Positions 15,859 through 25,500 of a stretch of 64,000 nt of DNA are shown here, piece after piece (position 1 is the first letter of the stretch; each line of letters begins with the position of its first letter). Under the pieces are notes generated by a model. That model was not told the origin of the DNA. It was given only the letters and a program-made list of their open reading frames with translations, and ran no database searches. A program made the translations under genes and the position numbers. The stretch is from positions 1 to 64,000 of the forward strand of contig JACKHT010000005.1 in the NCBI GenBank assembly GCA_020638855.1, read 5' to 3'. The DNA is from Planctomycetota bacterium. GTDB taxonomy: Bacteria; Planctomycetota; UBA1135; GCA-002686595.

Positions 15859-16872
15859 TCAAGGACCGAGCTGCGCGCGCACCCCGCCCAAGAACCGTTC
15901 CCAATCGAACGCCACCCCGGGGTCGAGTTTGTTCGACTGCACGTGGTAGTGCCCCAGGATGCCTTGGAAGCGGGCGTACTCGGTATCGCCCAAGACGTGA
16001 TCCAACACGCGCCCATCGCTGGCGCGGGGGGCGTCCGGCTGCAGGTTGGGAAGCGTCCGGCACAGTCCGGCCGCCAGGGCTACCAAACTGGCGTACTGCT
16101 CGGGGGTGAAGTCGTACATCACCTGGGTATCCCCCTGGATGCGGCCTTCGACCACCTCGGCGCGTGCGGGCCGGGCTACGAAGTTCGGCGTTCGCACGCC
16201 AGGGTTTGCAAGCCATGCGGGGTACTGCACGCGGGGCCCGGCTCCGTCGTGCGCGTACCAAGCTTCCATCTCCGCCCGGGCGCGCGGCGGCCGGCCCCCA
16301 ATATGGGCGATCTCCACGCCAATCGACCGGGGGTTGGCCTTCGTCGCGTGCCAAGCCTGATCGCGCAGGTCGAGGGTTTGGTAGATGGTGCCATCCACAT
16401 CGAGCAGGAAGTGAACCGAGAGCCCGCGGTGATCCTGCAAGATCTTGAAGCACTGGCGACTCGCACCGCACACGTCGTAGTGCAGCACGAACTGGTCGAC
16501 CACCTCGCCGAGACGCTCGAGGTCGGTGCTGTTCGGCTCCACGAGTTGGGTATGCCCGTCGTCGCGGGCCACGCGACCCGGTTCGTAGCGCAGGACTCCG
16601 TCCTGGGGTGCGTTCCGGGCCGCGGGCACTTCGACAAAACGTCGAGTCGTCGAGTACGCGTCGTAGCCGCCCGGGTCGGTCCACAGGACCACCGGCACCC
16701 CGATGTCGATGGTCTGCCCGCAGGCGACAATCGAATGGCCTGGGCCCGGGTCCCCCCCGTGGTCCGGGGGAAGCGCGGCACTGCGGCAACTGGATCCCAG
16801 GACGCTCCCTAGCAGGCTCGCCAGCATCGAGGCGCAGGCGCGTGCGCGCCAAATTCTCCCAGTCCTGCTCAT
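15859..16872 (-). CDS. N-acetylmuramoyl-L-alanine amidase (Amidase_2), exported
   Basis: A 337-residue zinc amidase that cleaves the lactyl-Ala bond of peptidoglycan. The N-terminus is a signal sequence ending near LGSVLGSSC; the lipobox is not canonical, so lipidation is uncertain. The catalytic domain shows the first zinc His in QFVLHYDV, a DGTIYQTLDL strand, AWHATKANPRSIGVEIA (second ligand region), and the C-terminal GHYHVQSNKLDPGVAFDW with the typical H-x-x-x-x-x-K-x-D-P-G motif of AmpD-like enzymes. Long length and export suggest cell-wall remodelling, not cytoplasmic recycling. The start at 16872 overlaps the upstream gene stop by 4 bp (ATGA), so the two are cotranscribed. Confidence 0.85.
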   Translation of the reverse strand: MSRTGRIWRARACASMLASLLGSVLGSSCRSAALPPDHGGDPGPGHSIVACGQTIDIGVPVVLWTDPGGYDAYSTTRRFVEVPAARNAPQDGVLRYEPGRVARDDGHTQLVEPNSTDLERLGEVVDQFVLHYDVCGASRQCFKILQDHRGLSVHFLLDVDGTIYQTLDLRDQAWHATKANPRSIGVEIAHIGGRPPRARAEMEAWYAHDGAGPRVQYPAWLANPGVRTPNFVARPARAEVVEGRIQGDTQVMYDFTPEQYASLVALAAGLCRTLPNLQPDAPRASDGRVLDHVLGDTEYARFQGILGHYHVQSNKLDPGVAFDWERFLGGVRAQLGP

Positions 16873-17453
16873 TGCTTCTTCAGGAAGCACGCCTTGAGCA
16901 CGATCACGCTGCCGTTGATACGCCCCTCCACGGCCTCAGGAGAGTCGGTCAAACGGATGTTCTTCACCGCCGTGCCTCGCTTGGCCGTGAAACCACCGCC
17001 CTTGACGTCGAGGTTCTTGATCAAAGTCACCGTGTCCCCATCGGCGAGCGGCGTGCCGTTGGCATCCAGAGTTGGGCTCGCATCGCTATCGGGCTGCGAA
17101 CCGCCTGTCGCCCCCGCCTTGGCCCAAGCGAGGACCGAATCTTCCAGGTAGGCTTGTTCCAGGAGTTCGAGGGCCCACGGCTCATTCGGAAGCCCCTGCA
17201 GGAGGCGCCAGCTCTGCACCTGGACCGCAGGCACGTCGCTCCAAATCGATTGCTTGAGGCAGAACCAATGGCTCGCATCCAGGGTAGGGGCTTCGATTCG
17301 ATCGCGGCAATCGGCGCAGGCAAGGATATGGGCCTCCGCATCCTGGCCTGCCCCACCGGGCACAAAGTGCGCGGCCAAGTCCGAGGATCCGCCACACAAC
17401 TCGCAGGTTGCGCCGCCCCTATCCGAGAGCGCGGTTTCCCATTCTGTGTTCAT
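16869..17453 (-). CDS. PhnA/YjdM-like zinc-ribbon protein
   Basis: A 194-residue cytoplasmic protein. The N-terminal half has two Cys pairs (CELC near residue 17 and CADC near residue 46) that would form a zinc ribbon. The C-terminal ~65 residues, from LDANGTPLADGDTVTLI through KRGTAVKNIRL to VLKACFLKKQ, match the PhnA domain very well. The family was named from the phosphonate operon of E. coli, but it does not itself cleave phosphonates and its role is unresolved. The middle part is longer than in E. coli YjdM. It overlaps the amidase start by 4 bp and is divergent from the carbonic anhydrase gene. Confidence 0.85.
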   Translation of the reverse strand: MNTEWETALSDRGGATCELCGGSSDLAAHFVPGGAGQDAEAHILACADCRDRIEAPTLDASHWFCLKQSIWSDVPAVQVQSWRLLQGLPNEPWALELLEQAYLEDSVLAWAKAGATGGSQPDSDASPTLDANGTPLADGDTVTLIKNLDVKGGGFTAKRGTAVKNIRLTDSPEAVEGRINGSVIVLKACFLKKQ

Positions 17454-17655
17454 GAGGATCTTGGGGCCGGGTTGGGGCTAGGGCTGCGGGGTGCGGGGTT
17501 CCCGCCGCGAAACGGCCGGAAGCCCAGGGTAGCGCGGTCCCCTGCGGCTGCAAAGCGCGAAGCCCTGGGGTCCAGGCGCGAAGGGCGGTGCCAGGGGCGC
17601 GGGTTCACCCGCCCACTCACCCAACTGCGTGGTCGCTTGGCCCCCGGAGCAGCCC

Positions 17656-17661
17656 TACACT
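17656..17661 (+). promoter_or_regulatory. -10-like hexamer 6 nt before the carbonic anhydrase ATG
   Basis: TACACT fits the TANNNT pattern and lies 6 nt before the ATG at 17668. A leaderless start is possible. No clear -35 is visible, so the call rests on the shared spacing with other genes here. Confidence 0.3.
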
Positions 17662-17667
17662 GGCGGC

Positions 17668-18291
17668 ATGAAGACCATCGAGGACCTGCTCAACGGTTAC
17701 CGCCGCTTTCGGCGGGGGGTCTATGGACAACAGGTGGATTTGTACGCGCGCCTCGCCCGAGGGCAAGATCCTGACATCATGCTGATCGGGTGCGCCGACA
17801 GTCGGGCAGACCCTTCCGACATCTTCGACACCGCACCCGGCGAACTCTTCACCGTGCGCAACGTGGCCAACCTCGTTCCCCCCTACCAACCCGATGGTTC
17901 GCTGCACGGGGTGAGTGCGGCGTTGGAATTCGCCGTTGGAAACCTGGGTGTGCACCACATCGTGGTCATGGGGCATGGCCAATGCGGCGGGGTCAAGGCT
18001 TGTCTGCATCCGGAGCGACAACGGCAAGCGGGAGAATTCGTAGGACCCTGGGTGAGCCAGCTCGACGAAGTCCGCGACCGGGTGCTCGCGGAGCAACCCT
18101 CCGACCCACAACTCGCGCTGGAGCTCGCGGGCGTGCACCACTCGCTCAAGAACCTCATGACCTTCCCGTTCGTGCGTGAAGCGATCGCAGCAGGGCGCCT
18201 GGAGTTGCACGGCGCCTGGTTCGCCATCTCGAGCGGCGAACTCTCGTGGCTCGATTCGCAGGAGGACTGCTTCCAACTCGTGAGCCACTAG
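17668..18291 (+). CDS. Beta-class carbonic anhydrase
   Basis: A 207-residue cytoplasmic zinc enzyme interconverting CO2 and bicarbonate. The catalytic pair CADSR (first zinc Cys with the Asp-Arg dyad) is at about residue 39-43, and the second zinc site HGQCGGV, with His and Cys ligands, is at about residue 98-104. The segment FTVRNVANLVPPY is also family-typical. The start at 17668 gives the usual N-terminus MKTIEDLLNGYRRF; an upstream in-frame start would add 13 unlikely residues. It is monocistronic, divergent from the PhnA-like gene, and its stop lies 23 bp from that of the opposing gene. Confidence 0.93.
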   Translation: MKTIEDLLNGYRRFRRGVYGQQVDLYARLARGQDPDIMLIGCADSRADPSDIFDTAPGELFTVRNVANLVPPYQPDGSLHGVSAALEFAVGNLGVHHIVVMGHGQCGGVKACLHPERQRQAGEFVGPWVSQLDEVRDRVLAEQPSDPQLALELAGVHHSLKNLMTFPFVREAIAAGRLELHGAWFAISSGELSWLDSQEDCFQLVSH

Positions 18292-18314
18292 CACGGCTCA
18301 GGCATTCGTTCGGC

Positions 18315-18854
18315 CTACCAGGAAGTTCCCAAGCTCACCCCCACGTACTGCTTGCTGCCCTGCTGGGCGACCACGATGCCCAGCCGCTGACCGTTACCCG
18401 GCGCGTAGTCCAGTTGGTGGTGCAAGTTGTGTCCATCCCACGAATGGGTGGAGCTGACCCGCGGCATCCAACGGATGGCCATGCCACCGATCGTTTCCCA
18501 GGCGTCGTCGTACTCACCGAACGCGAGCCCCACGTACGGGGCCACGGGCAAGCCGGTCCAGCCGCTCAAGTCCTTGGAAAGGGTGGCGTAGTAAGCCCGC
18601 CCCGACGGGGTCCCAATGCGATCGGAACTGGTGCCCACGATCAGCGCCGGCAGCTGTTCGGTTTCGTCGAACACGCGCCAATTGGCGAGCAACCCTAGGT
18701 CATTCTCCAGGGGATTGAATTCCACTCCGACAAACAGACTGGGGGTCACGGCGGTGGTCGCGGTCATGCGCAGCTTGGCGCGATCGACCGGAATTCCTGG
18801 GAGCCAGCGCAGCCCTAGGTTCCAACGGGGTCCTTCTTCTCCCGTGCCACGCAC
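18315..18854 (-). CDS. Hypothetical beta-rich protein, possibly the body of an interrupted gene
   Basis: A 179-residue open frame with a GTG start. The sequence alternates short hydrophobic and polar stretches with many Gly and Trp residues (LGLRWLPGI, VGVEFNPLE, PYVGLAFGEYDD) and ends QYVGVSLGTSW. An aromatic C-terminal residue and this pattern suggest an outer-membrane-type beta barrel. No signal peptide is encoded. A matching signal peptide lies directly upstream in the same frame (18882-19031), separated by two TGA codons at 18882-18884 and 18873-18875. The pair may be one gene broken by nonsense changes, or two genes. No family recognised. Confidence 0.5.
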   Translation of the reverse strand: MRGTGEEGPRWNLGLRWLPGIPVDRAKLRMTATTAVTPSLFVGVEFNPLENDLGLLANWRVFDETEQLPALIVGTSSDRIGTPSGRAYYATLSKDLSGWTGLPVAPYVGLAFGEYDDAWETIGGMAIRWMPRVSSTHSWDGHNLHHQLDYAPGNGQRLGIVVAQQGSKQYVGVSLGTSW

Positions 18855-18881
18855 AGGCTGGCCTTCGCCAGGTCACAAGGG

Positions 18882-19031
18882 TCAGCTAGGGACTAGGGAG
18901 CCCCCCTGGGCCTGGGGCACCGCCGCAGGTTGCGCCAGGGGCGGAGTCGTCTCCTGTGCAGGTAGGGCGAGGCTGGACAGCAGCCAGGGAACCAAGATTT
19001 GCGCGAACCACATGGCCGTAGTGTAGGCCAT
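18882..19031 (-). pseudogene. Signal-peptide fragment, possible 5' part of the gene at 18315
   Basis: A 49-codon frame beginning MAYTTAMWFAQILVPW: a hydrophobic segment followed by a good signal peptidase site (LALPAQE) and a Pro/Gln-rich linker. It ends at TGA and after nine further codons, one of them TGA, the same frame continues as the beta-rich protein. Taken alone it is too short for a typical secreted protein. Either it is the detached N-terminus of a broken gene or a tiny membrane peptide. Confidence 0.4.
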
Positions 19032-19100
19032 CCAGGCGAGCTGGGGCCATCGTCGCGCCGTTTCTTTATCCGCAGGGGCAAGTCGGGAAAACCGGCGCCG

Positions 19101-20120
19101 ATGAGAGGACTTATGCCGATTCGATTCACACGCATACCCCTGGGCCTCTTGTGCGCCCTGCTCGTGGGCTGTGGAGCCTCGGACCGCGCGGAATTGCCCC
19201 CCAAAACGGTGGGGCCGGATACGGTCCTCGCCTTGGTGCTCGACTTGGAGCACTTCGACGCCGCTACGGTCGAGCCTTGGTTGGAGGCCTTGGACCCCCA
19301 AGGGGAGTACCTGCGCGCGTGTGACGATCGTTGGTGGTCGCTGCAAGCCCTCGAAGCGGCCGGGGCGCGGCGCATGCTTGCTTTGGTCGAATGGGATGGA
19401 GCCGTGGGCCCGAGCCCCAGGCTCTTCCTGCACAGCCGGAGTGACGCGGACCCGCTCGAACTACTCGCGGCCCTGTGGACGGTGCTCGACCCCGGGCACA
19501 CTTGGTTGCAGGGAGAAGACTTGGCGCTGGTTCCCTGGCAAACCGATTGGTGGTCGATCGACATGCAAGGGTTGGCCCAGCCCCAGGCCCAAACCAACGA
19601 ACACGGCACGGGCCTCCAGGTGCTGCTGGCGCAGTCCGCGAACGCGCCCTTGCGGGCGGCCTTCCAACCCCCAGCGTCGCTCGCCCCCGGCAGGCCGCTC
19701 GGCGGTGGTGCCGGGTGGATGGCTCGCGCCTTCCTGGGTTCAATCTTCGAGAGCCTGGGCCCGATGGAACGGGCCAGTTTGGTGCTCGACACGCGCCGCC
19801 GCAGCCCGCTGCTCCGCGCGCGGGTGGACTTCGGAAACGAATCCGCCGCGCGTCAATTCGAACGCACCGTGAACGCGCCGCTGCTCGATTTGCGCCAAAA
19901 CCTACCATGGCTCGTGCTTTTGGCCCAGGCCCCGGTTTCGGCCACGGACAGCGCCATGCTGGAAGAGCTACAAGCGACGCTCGAACTCGCTACCGGGCGC
20001 CTTCTGTGGCAAGCAGCCGGACGGTCGAGCTCGCTCGTCTTGGGCCCCGAGTTCTTCCAGGGCGTACGCCACCTGCGCAACCTGCAAGGCCAGGGATCGG
20101 GCTACCTAGCCGAACGCTAG
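19101..20120 (+). CDS. Hypothetical lipoprotein
   Basis: A 339-residue protein with a lipoprotein signal: LGLLCALLVGCGAS, lipobox LVGC. Two starts, 19101 and 19113, lie four codons apart; both precede the same signal. The mature protein is acidic, rich in Leu and Trp (VLALVLDLEHFD, DRWWSLQALEAAG), and reads as an alpha/beta domain without recognisable catalytic motifs. Several segments resemble proteins that compute on residual mass or score-like beta sheets, but nothing diagnostic is visible and I do not assign a function. Its TAG stop overlaps the TAG stop of the opposing sirtuin gene within the sequence CTAG. Confidence 0.6.
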   Translation: MRGLMPIRFTRIPLGLLCALLVGCGASDRAELPPKTVGPDTVLALVLDLEHFDAATVEPWLEALDPQGEYLRACDDRWWSLQALEAAGARRMLALVEWDGAVGPSPRLFLHSRSDADPLELLAALWTVLDPGHTWLQGEDLALVPWQTDWWSIDMQGLAQPQAQTNEHGTGLQVLLAQSANAPLRAAFQPPASLAPGRPLGGGAGWMARAFLGSIFESLGPMERASLVLDTRRRSPLLRARVDFGNESAARQFERTVNAPLLDLRQNLPWLVLLAQAPVSATDSAMLEELQATLELATGRLLWQAAGRSSSLVLGPEFFQGVRHLRNLQGQGSGYLAER

Positions 20121-21217
20121 CTGCGGAACCGCTCGGGAAAGCGGTGCTCGCCCGAAGGATCCCAGGGCAAGGGCGCAACCCAGTCGACCGCCGCAAGCGG
20201 CATGGGCGCGTACAAATGCGGAAAGAGCGCGCCTCCACGCGACGGTTCCCAACGCAGCGCACTCGCAAGCATGCGCTCCAACCGCTCGACCGAGACCGCC
20301 ACCAAGAGCAAGTCCTGGACCCCGGCAAAATGCTTGGCCGCCGTCTCCGCCGCTTGCGCCCCCGTCGAAAAGTGGATGTACCCATCGGCCAGGTCGATGC
20401 CCGCGCCGCCAAACGATCCACGCGCCTGGGCTTCATTCCAAACCGCCGCGGGAACGATCTTGTAGATCCACGGGCTGTCCGCAGCGGCCGCAAATCCGTG
20501 TTCGATCCAATGATCGACCCAGGCAGGCAGCACTTCGCTGGCACGCCCCTCCAGGAACGTGTCGCGCTCGTCGAGGTTGGCCGGCCGTTCCAGCGCATTG
20601 ACCCAGGTCTGGGCCCCCTGCCCGCGCGCAGCGGCCAACAAGCCCGCAGCCGGGTACACCGCTCCGCTGGTTCCACAGGCCAAGAAGTGGGTGACCTTGC
20701 CCAACGCCTGCTCGATCGCATCGAGGTGGTAGGGAATCTCGCCAAACCAAACGATGTCGGGTCGCAGGCGCGCTGCACCGCAGTCGGGACAAGCCACCCA
20801 CGCGCGTGGATCGAAGTGCTCGCGGTCCTCCACCGTAGCCCCACAAGGCTCGCAGCGCAGGCGAAGCAGTTGGCCGTGCATGGCCAGCACGGTCGAGCCC
20901 GCCCGCTCGTGCAGGTCGTCGACGTTTTGGGAGATCAGCGTGAACCCGATGCCGCGCGCGCTGGCGTGGGCTTCCAGGCGGGCCAAGGCCCGGTGCCCCG
21001 CGTTGGGCTCGACTCCGAGCAACGCCCTACGCCGCTCTTGGTAGAAACGCCAAACCACTTCTGGCTGTCGCTCCCAGGCTTCGGGGGTGGCCACCTCTTC
21101 GATGCGATGCCCCTCCCATAGCCCTCCGCCTCCGCGAAAGGTCTCCAAACCCGAATCGGCGCTGATGCCCGCACCGGTGAGAACCACCCAGTGATCGCCT
21201 GGCTGCATGGGGTTCAT
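20117..21217 (-). CDS. Sirtuin-DUF952 fusion protein
   Basis: A 366-residue two-domain protein. Residues ~8-240 are a complete Sir2 NAD-dependent deacylase: GAGISADSGLETFRG (NAD binding), SQNVDDLHERAG, catalytic His in LAMHG, and two Cys pairs (CEPC, CPDC) for the structural zinc, then VWFGE. Sirtuins transfer acyl groups from lysine to NAD. Residues ~250-360 match DUF952: IYKIVPAAVWNEA, DGYIHFSTGAQAAET and FPHLYAPMPLAAV. As I recall, DUF952 is grouped with the ADP-ribosyltransferase-like fold, so both halves might handle NAD or ADP-ribose. Two starts, 21217 and 21208, are possible. Upstream lies the acyltransferase gene on the same strand, only a few bases away. Fusion is not caused by a missed stop: the linker is in frame and continuous. 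Confidence 0.85.
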   Translation of the reverse strand: MNPMQPGDHWVVLTGAGISADSGLETFRGGGGLWEGHRIEEVATPEAWERQPEVVWRFYQERRRALLGVEPNAGHRALARLEAHASARGIGFTLISQNVDDLHERAGSTVLAMHGQLLRLRCEPCGATVEDREHFDPRAWVACPDCGAARLRPDIVWFGEIPYHLDAIEQALGKVTHFLACGTSGAVYPAAGLLAAARGQGAQTWVNALERPANLDERDTFLEGRASEVLPAWVDHWIEHGFAAAADSPWIYKIVPAAVWNEAQARGSFGGAGIDLADGYIHFSTGAQAAETAAKHFAGVQDLLLVAVSVERLERMLASALRWEPSRGGALFPHLYAPMPLAAVDWVAPLPWDPSGEHRFPERFRS

Positions 21218-21225
21218 GACCGTGC

Positions 21226-22299
21226 TCAGCCCACCGTTTGTTCCCTAGGCGGCAACCACTTGCGCAGGATGAACCGTTGGCTGGGGCGTTCGATGTACTT
21301 GTAGGTAAAGTGCGAGAAGATCAACAAGATCACGACCCCGAACGGAATGATCCACTCCCGGGGCAACCACGACGTAACCACGCGATGGTTGATGAAGATC
21401 ATGACCGCGATGTGGTTCAGATAGATCGAGTACGAGATCACGCCCACGTAGCGCAGCCGTACCGAGGCTTGGCTCAAGGCGCCTTGGTGCATCGCGAACA
21501 GCGCGATCATGAACATGAAGAAGTAGGGCGCCAGGAATTCCCATAGCGGATAGCCCCAGATCCCGATGTACAGGAAGAACACCGTCAGCGCGATCGATCC
21601 GACTTCCAAGCCCAACGCGGTCTTAGGGCCCAGCTCGATGTGCCGGTAGCGCAGAAACAGGCGGTACGACACCACACCGAGGAAGAACGACGCGAGCCCG
21701 CGCATGAGCCCCGAGTTGAAGTAACCCAGGTAGTTTTCGTTGAACGTGGCCAGGGTCCCCCATCCGCGCATCACGATCCCTAGGCAGACCACCGAAAGCA
21801 GCAAGAAGCGCCAGGAGGGGGTCTTGCGGGTCGTGGTCAAAATGAACAGGACGTTGACCCAAAACTCGACCGAGATCGACCAGCTGGGAAAGTTCCAACT
21901 CGACACAAACTTGCCGTTGGGTGGGAAACCCAAGTTGTGCGTCATCGTCAAATGCTCGAACAGCGTCAGCCAGTTGTTGTGGACGCCGCTCCCGGGGGGC
22001 GTGAAGAACAAACCATTCAGACCGTAGGAAACGACCCCAAACGTGAAGAACAAGGTGAACACGTGCAGGGGCCACATGCGGGCGAAGCGCCGCACCAAGA
22101 ACTCCCGCTTGCCCACGACGCTTGGCCCGTAAAGATAGCTGTGGGCCAAAACAAACCCGCTCAGCACCAAGAACAGGTCCACCAGAACGTGGCCCCCAAA
22201 GTTCCACCGCATGTTCGTCATGTGGTAGATGGCGATCAGCACGCAGGCGACGCCCCGCAGGGTATCGAGGCTATGGAAGTGTTGGGTCTTGGGCTTCAA
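21226..22299 (-). CDS. Acyltransferase-3 family membrane protein
   Basis: A 357-residue polytopic protein with about ten hydrophobic helices. The N-terminal LDTLRGVACVLIAIYH contains the conserved Arg and His of the OafA/YrhL/Acyltransferase_3 family, and VDLFLVLSGFVLAHSY is the second hallmark. Such proteins O-acetylate (or succinylate) cell-surface glycans using cytoplasmic acyl-CoA. No ATG exists upstream of the conserved part; TTG at 22299 is the first usable start, and the frame remains open through the 12-bp repeats beyond. The gene is followed closely by the sirtuin fusion on the same strand, and the two may be cotranscribed. Confidence 0.85.
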   Translation of the reverse strand: MKPKTQHFHSLDTLRGVACVLIAIYHMTNMRWNFGGHVLVDLFLVLSGFVLAHSYLYGPSVVGKREFLVRRFARMWPLHVFTLFFTFGVVSYGLNGLFFTPPGSGVHNNWLTLFEHLTMTHNLGFPPNGKFVSSWNFPSWSISVEFWVNVLFILTTTRKTPSWRFLLLSVVCLGIVMRGWGTLATFNENYLGYFNSGLMRGLASFFLGVVSYRLFLRYRHIELGPKTALGLEVGSIALTVFFLYIGIWGYPLWEFLAPYFFMFMIALFAMHQGALSQASVRLRYVGVISYSIYLNHIAVMIFINHRVVTSWLPREWIIPFGVVILLIFSHFTYKYIERPSQRFILRKWLPPREQTVG

Positions 22300-22334
22300 A
22301 GGGGTCCAATGGGGCAGGCAGCCCGCCGCGGGGC

Positions 22335-22378
22335 GGTCGAATGGGCGGTCGAATGAGCAGTCGAATGGGCAGTCGGAT
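22335..22378. repeat. 12-bp tandem repeat upstream of the acyltransferase gene
   Basis: Three full units and a partial fourth of RGTCGAATGRGC are visible (22335-22346, 22347-22358, 22359-22370, 22371-22378). The array lies between the RND transporter stop and the TTG start of the acyltransferase gene, in its presumed leader or promoter region. Confidence 0.85.
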
Positions 22379-22547
22379 CGATTCGGCGACCGGCTGGGCC
22401 GGGTCCCGCCCCGAAGGATGCAAGACTCCCAGGGATCTTGCCACGCTCGCTTCGCAAACCGTCCCCCGGGCGGGGCGGCGCGCTACGAATCGGGACAGGT
22501 TCGCTCGACCTTGAGACGCTCCCGCGCCACAGTCGGGCCCCAGACGG

Positions 22548-25500
22548 CTAACCCTGGACGCCCCCCTCCGGTCCCGCCCGACGGCTCCGCCAACGCCCCG
22601 GCAAGTCCAAGACGTCCTGCAGGATCCAATACGCACAGGGCACCACGATCAGGATCAACCCCGTCGCCACCGCTAGCCCGAAGAACAGGCTGATGGCCAT
22701 GGGCTGCAGGAATTGGGCTTGCCCCTTGGCGAACAGCGCCAAATGCATCAGCCCCAACATGGTGGTCAAGGTGGTCAGCAGGATCGGCCGGAAGCGAAGC
22801 CGCCCGGCATCGAGCAGGGCTTCGCGCAGACTGGCTCCCGCCCGCCGTCGCACGTTGGCGAAGTCCACCAAGATGAGCGAATCGTTGACCACGATGCCCG
22901 ATAGGGCCAAGGCCCCGACCATCGACATGACCGTAATCGAGCGATCCATCAGCCAATGGCCAAGCAGCACGCCCACCAACCCGAACGGGATCAGGAACAT
23001 GATCACGAGCGGTTGGCTGTAGGATCGGAACAGGGCTCCCAGGATCCAGTAGATGATGGCGGCGCTGATCAAGCTCGCTTGCAACAAACTCGCCATCGAG
23101 CGAGCGCTCTCGTCGCTTTCCCCCTTGGCCACCAAGCTGTATCCGGGTTGGGTTTGGCTGAGGTCCGCGTGCCGGGCCAACACGCCCGTCACGATCTCCG
23201 CGGCGTTGCCCTTGGAACGGTCCACGTCGGCCACGATGCGCACCGAGCGCTCTCGGTCGAGGTGGGTGATCTCCATCGGACCCCGCGACTCGCGCACGTC
23301 CACGACTTGCCCCATGGGGATCCGACCCCCTTGGGGCAGCGAGAGCCCTAGGCCGAGCAGCGCTCCGCGATCTTGACGCACCGCTTCGGGCAACTTAAGA
23401 CGAACGTCCACGTCGTCGCCACGGCGCCGCAAACTCCCCACCACGCGGCCCTCCAGGGCGGTGCGCAACTCGGCGCTCAAGCCGTTGCGGTTGAGCCCCA
23501 GCCGGTGCCCGTAGGCGGACAATTCCAAGTCCAACTCGCGTTTGCCCGGCCGCAGGTTGTCGCGGATCGCGCGCGTGCCCACGTAGCTGCCCAAGTCCCG
23601 GCGCACGTCGCTCGCCAAACGATCGAGCACGGCCAAATCGGGCCCTTTGAGGATCAGCTCCACCGCCTTGCCGCTGGGACCCGTATCGGGCGGCAGGACC
23701 TCGATCCGCTCCCACGCGGGGGTCAAAGGCTCGAGCCGTTGGCGCATCCAATCCATGACTTCCAGCGAGGTGAGGGTCCGGCCAGCCCCTTCGTTGAGCT
23801 CGACCCAAACCTGCGCCAGATTCGAACCGAGCGAGTAGTTGGAGGGATCCGCCGCCGAAACCCCCAGCAGGGTGTGCACGCTCATCAACTCGCTCGCGGG
23901 CAAGTCCAACGCGACGGTTTCCACCTGCCGCGCCACCCGTTCGGTCTCGTCCAGCGGCGTCCCAGGCGGCATCTCGATCCCCACGTAGAACATCGTGGTT
24001 TCGAAGTCGTCAAAGAAGCGGAAGGGCAAGTGGTAGCGAGCCACACCCGCGACCAAAATCGCCCCAGCGGTGGCCACCCCAACCGTCACGTAACGCCAGC
24101 GCATGCACGTATCCATGAAGGCCAGATAGCGATCGCGGTAGGGCAGCAACCAGGATCGCGCTGGGCGGCCCGCGCGGCCCGTGTGGGGCTTCACCCAGTG
24201 GGCGATGTGCACGGGCAGTACGGTCAGGGCTTCGATCAGCGAGGCCAACAGGCAGAAGCTGACCACCAGCGGCATGGGCCGCATGAACAGCCCAATCTGG
24301 CCTTGAAGCATCAGGATGGGCAAAAAGGCGGCCACGCTCGTGATCACCGTGGCCAGCACCGCAGGCCCGACCTCGAGCGTGCCTTCGACGGCCGCCACGT
24401 GCGGCTCCTCGCCCTCCTCGATACGCCGGTGGATGTTCTCCCCCACGACGATCGCGTCGTCCACCACCATACCCAACACCACGATCAGCGCGAACATGGT
24501 GATCATGTTCAGCGTCACCCCCATGGCGCCTGCCAAAAGAAGGCCCCCCAAGAACGCCACCGGGATGCCCAGGGCCACCGCCAGGGCCACGCGCAAATTC
24601 AAGAAGATCATCAGCGAAGCGAGCACGAGCAGCGCACCCCACTTGCCGGTGTTGGTCATCACCAAGAGCCGGTTCTTGACGTAAATCGAAAGGTCCGAGT
24701 TGAACCCCAAACGAACCCCGGCTGGCATTTGGTCCGCATGTTCATACACCCAAGCGCGGATCGCGGCGGCCAGCTGGATGATGTCCCCATCGGCCACCTT
24801 GTTGACCTGCATGTGGATCGAGGGATTGCCGTTGAAGCGAGCCCGCGTGCGCGGACGTTCGAACGTGTCGCTGAGCCGGGCGATCTCGCCCAGCTTGAGC
24901 ATGCGCCCGTTGGGATCGCTGGCGACGGGCAGATCGCTCAAGTCCGACGCCGACTCCAGCCGGCCCTGCAAACCCACCAACCACTCGTCGCTGCCCTCCT
25001 GCAAGCTACCCAGGGGAACCTCGCGCAGACGCGACTGAACGGCCTGGGCTACCTGCTCCAAAGTCAGGTTGTGGTCCTCCAACGCGGCCTCGCGCACTTC
25101 CACCCACACCTCGGGGTCGCGCACGCCAAAGGCCAACACATTGCGCACCTGGGGGATTTCCCCCAAGGCCCGGCGGACGTCTTTGGCGGCTTGGTGCAGA
25201 ACGGGCCACGGCGCTTCGCCGTAAACCTGCACGTTGATCACCGGAAAGACCGTCTCGCGCTCGCGCACGATCGGTTCCTCGGCCTCGCTGGGCAGTTCGA
25301 GGTCTCCACGATCGAGCGCCTCGCGCACCTCGCGCAACACCTCTTGCATGTCCGCCCCGCGGGTCAGCAAGAGTTCGATGCGCACCAGATTCTCTTGGCT
25401 GGACGAAGTCATCTCGTCGATGTCGGGCACTTCCGCCAAGACCTCCTCGATGGGGTCGGTGAGCAAACGCTCCACGTCTTCCGGGGAGGCACCGGGGAAG

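Noticed and set aside
18873..18884. Selenocysteine or programmed readthrough at TGA
   Set aside because: Two TGA codons lie three codons apart, no SECIS-like hairpin is evident and the product is not a redox enzyme; a broken or split gene is simpler.
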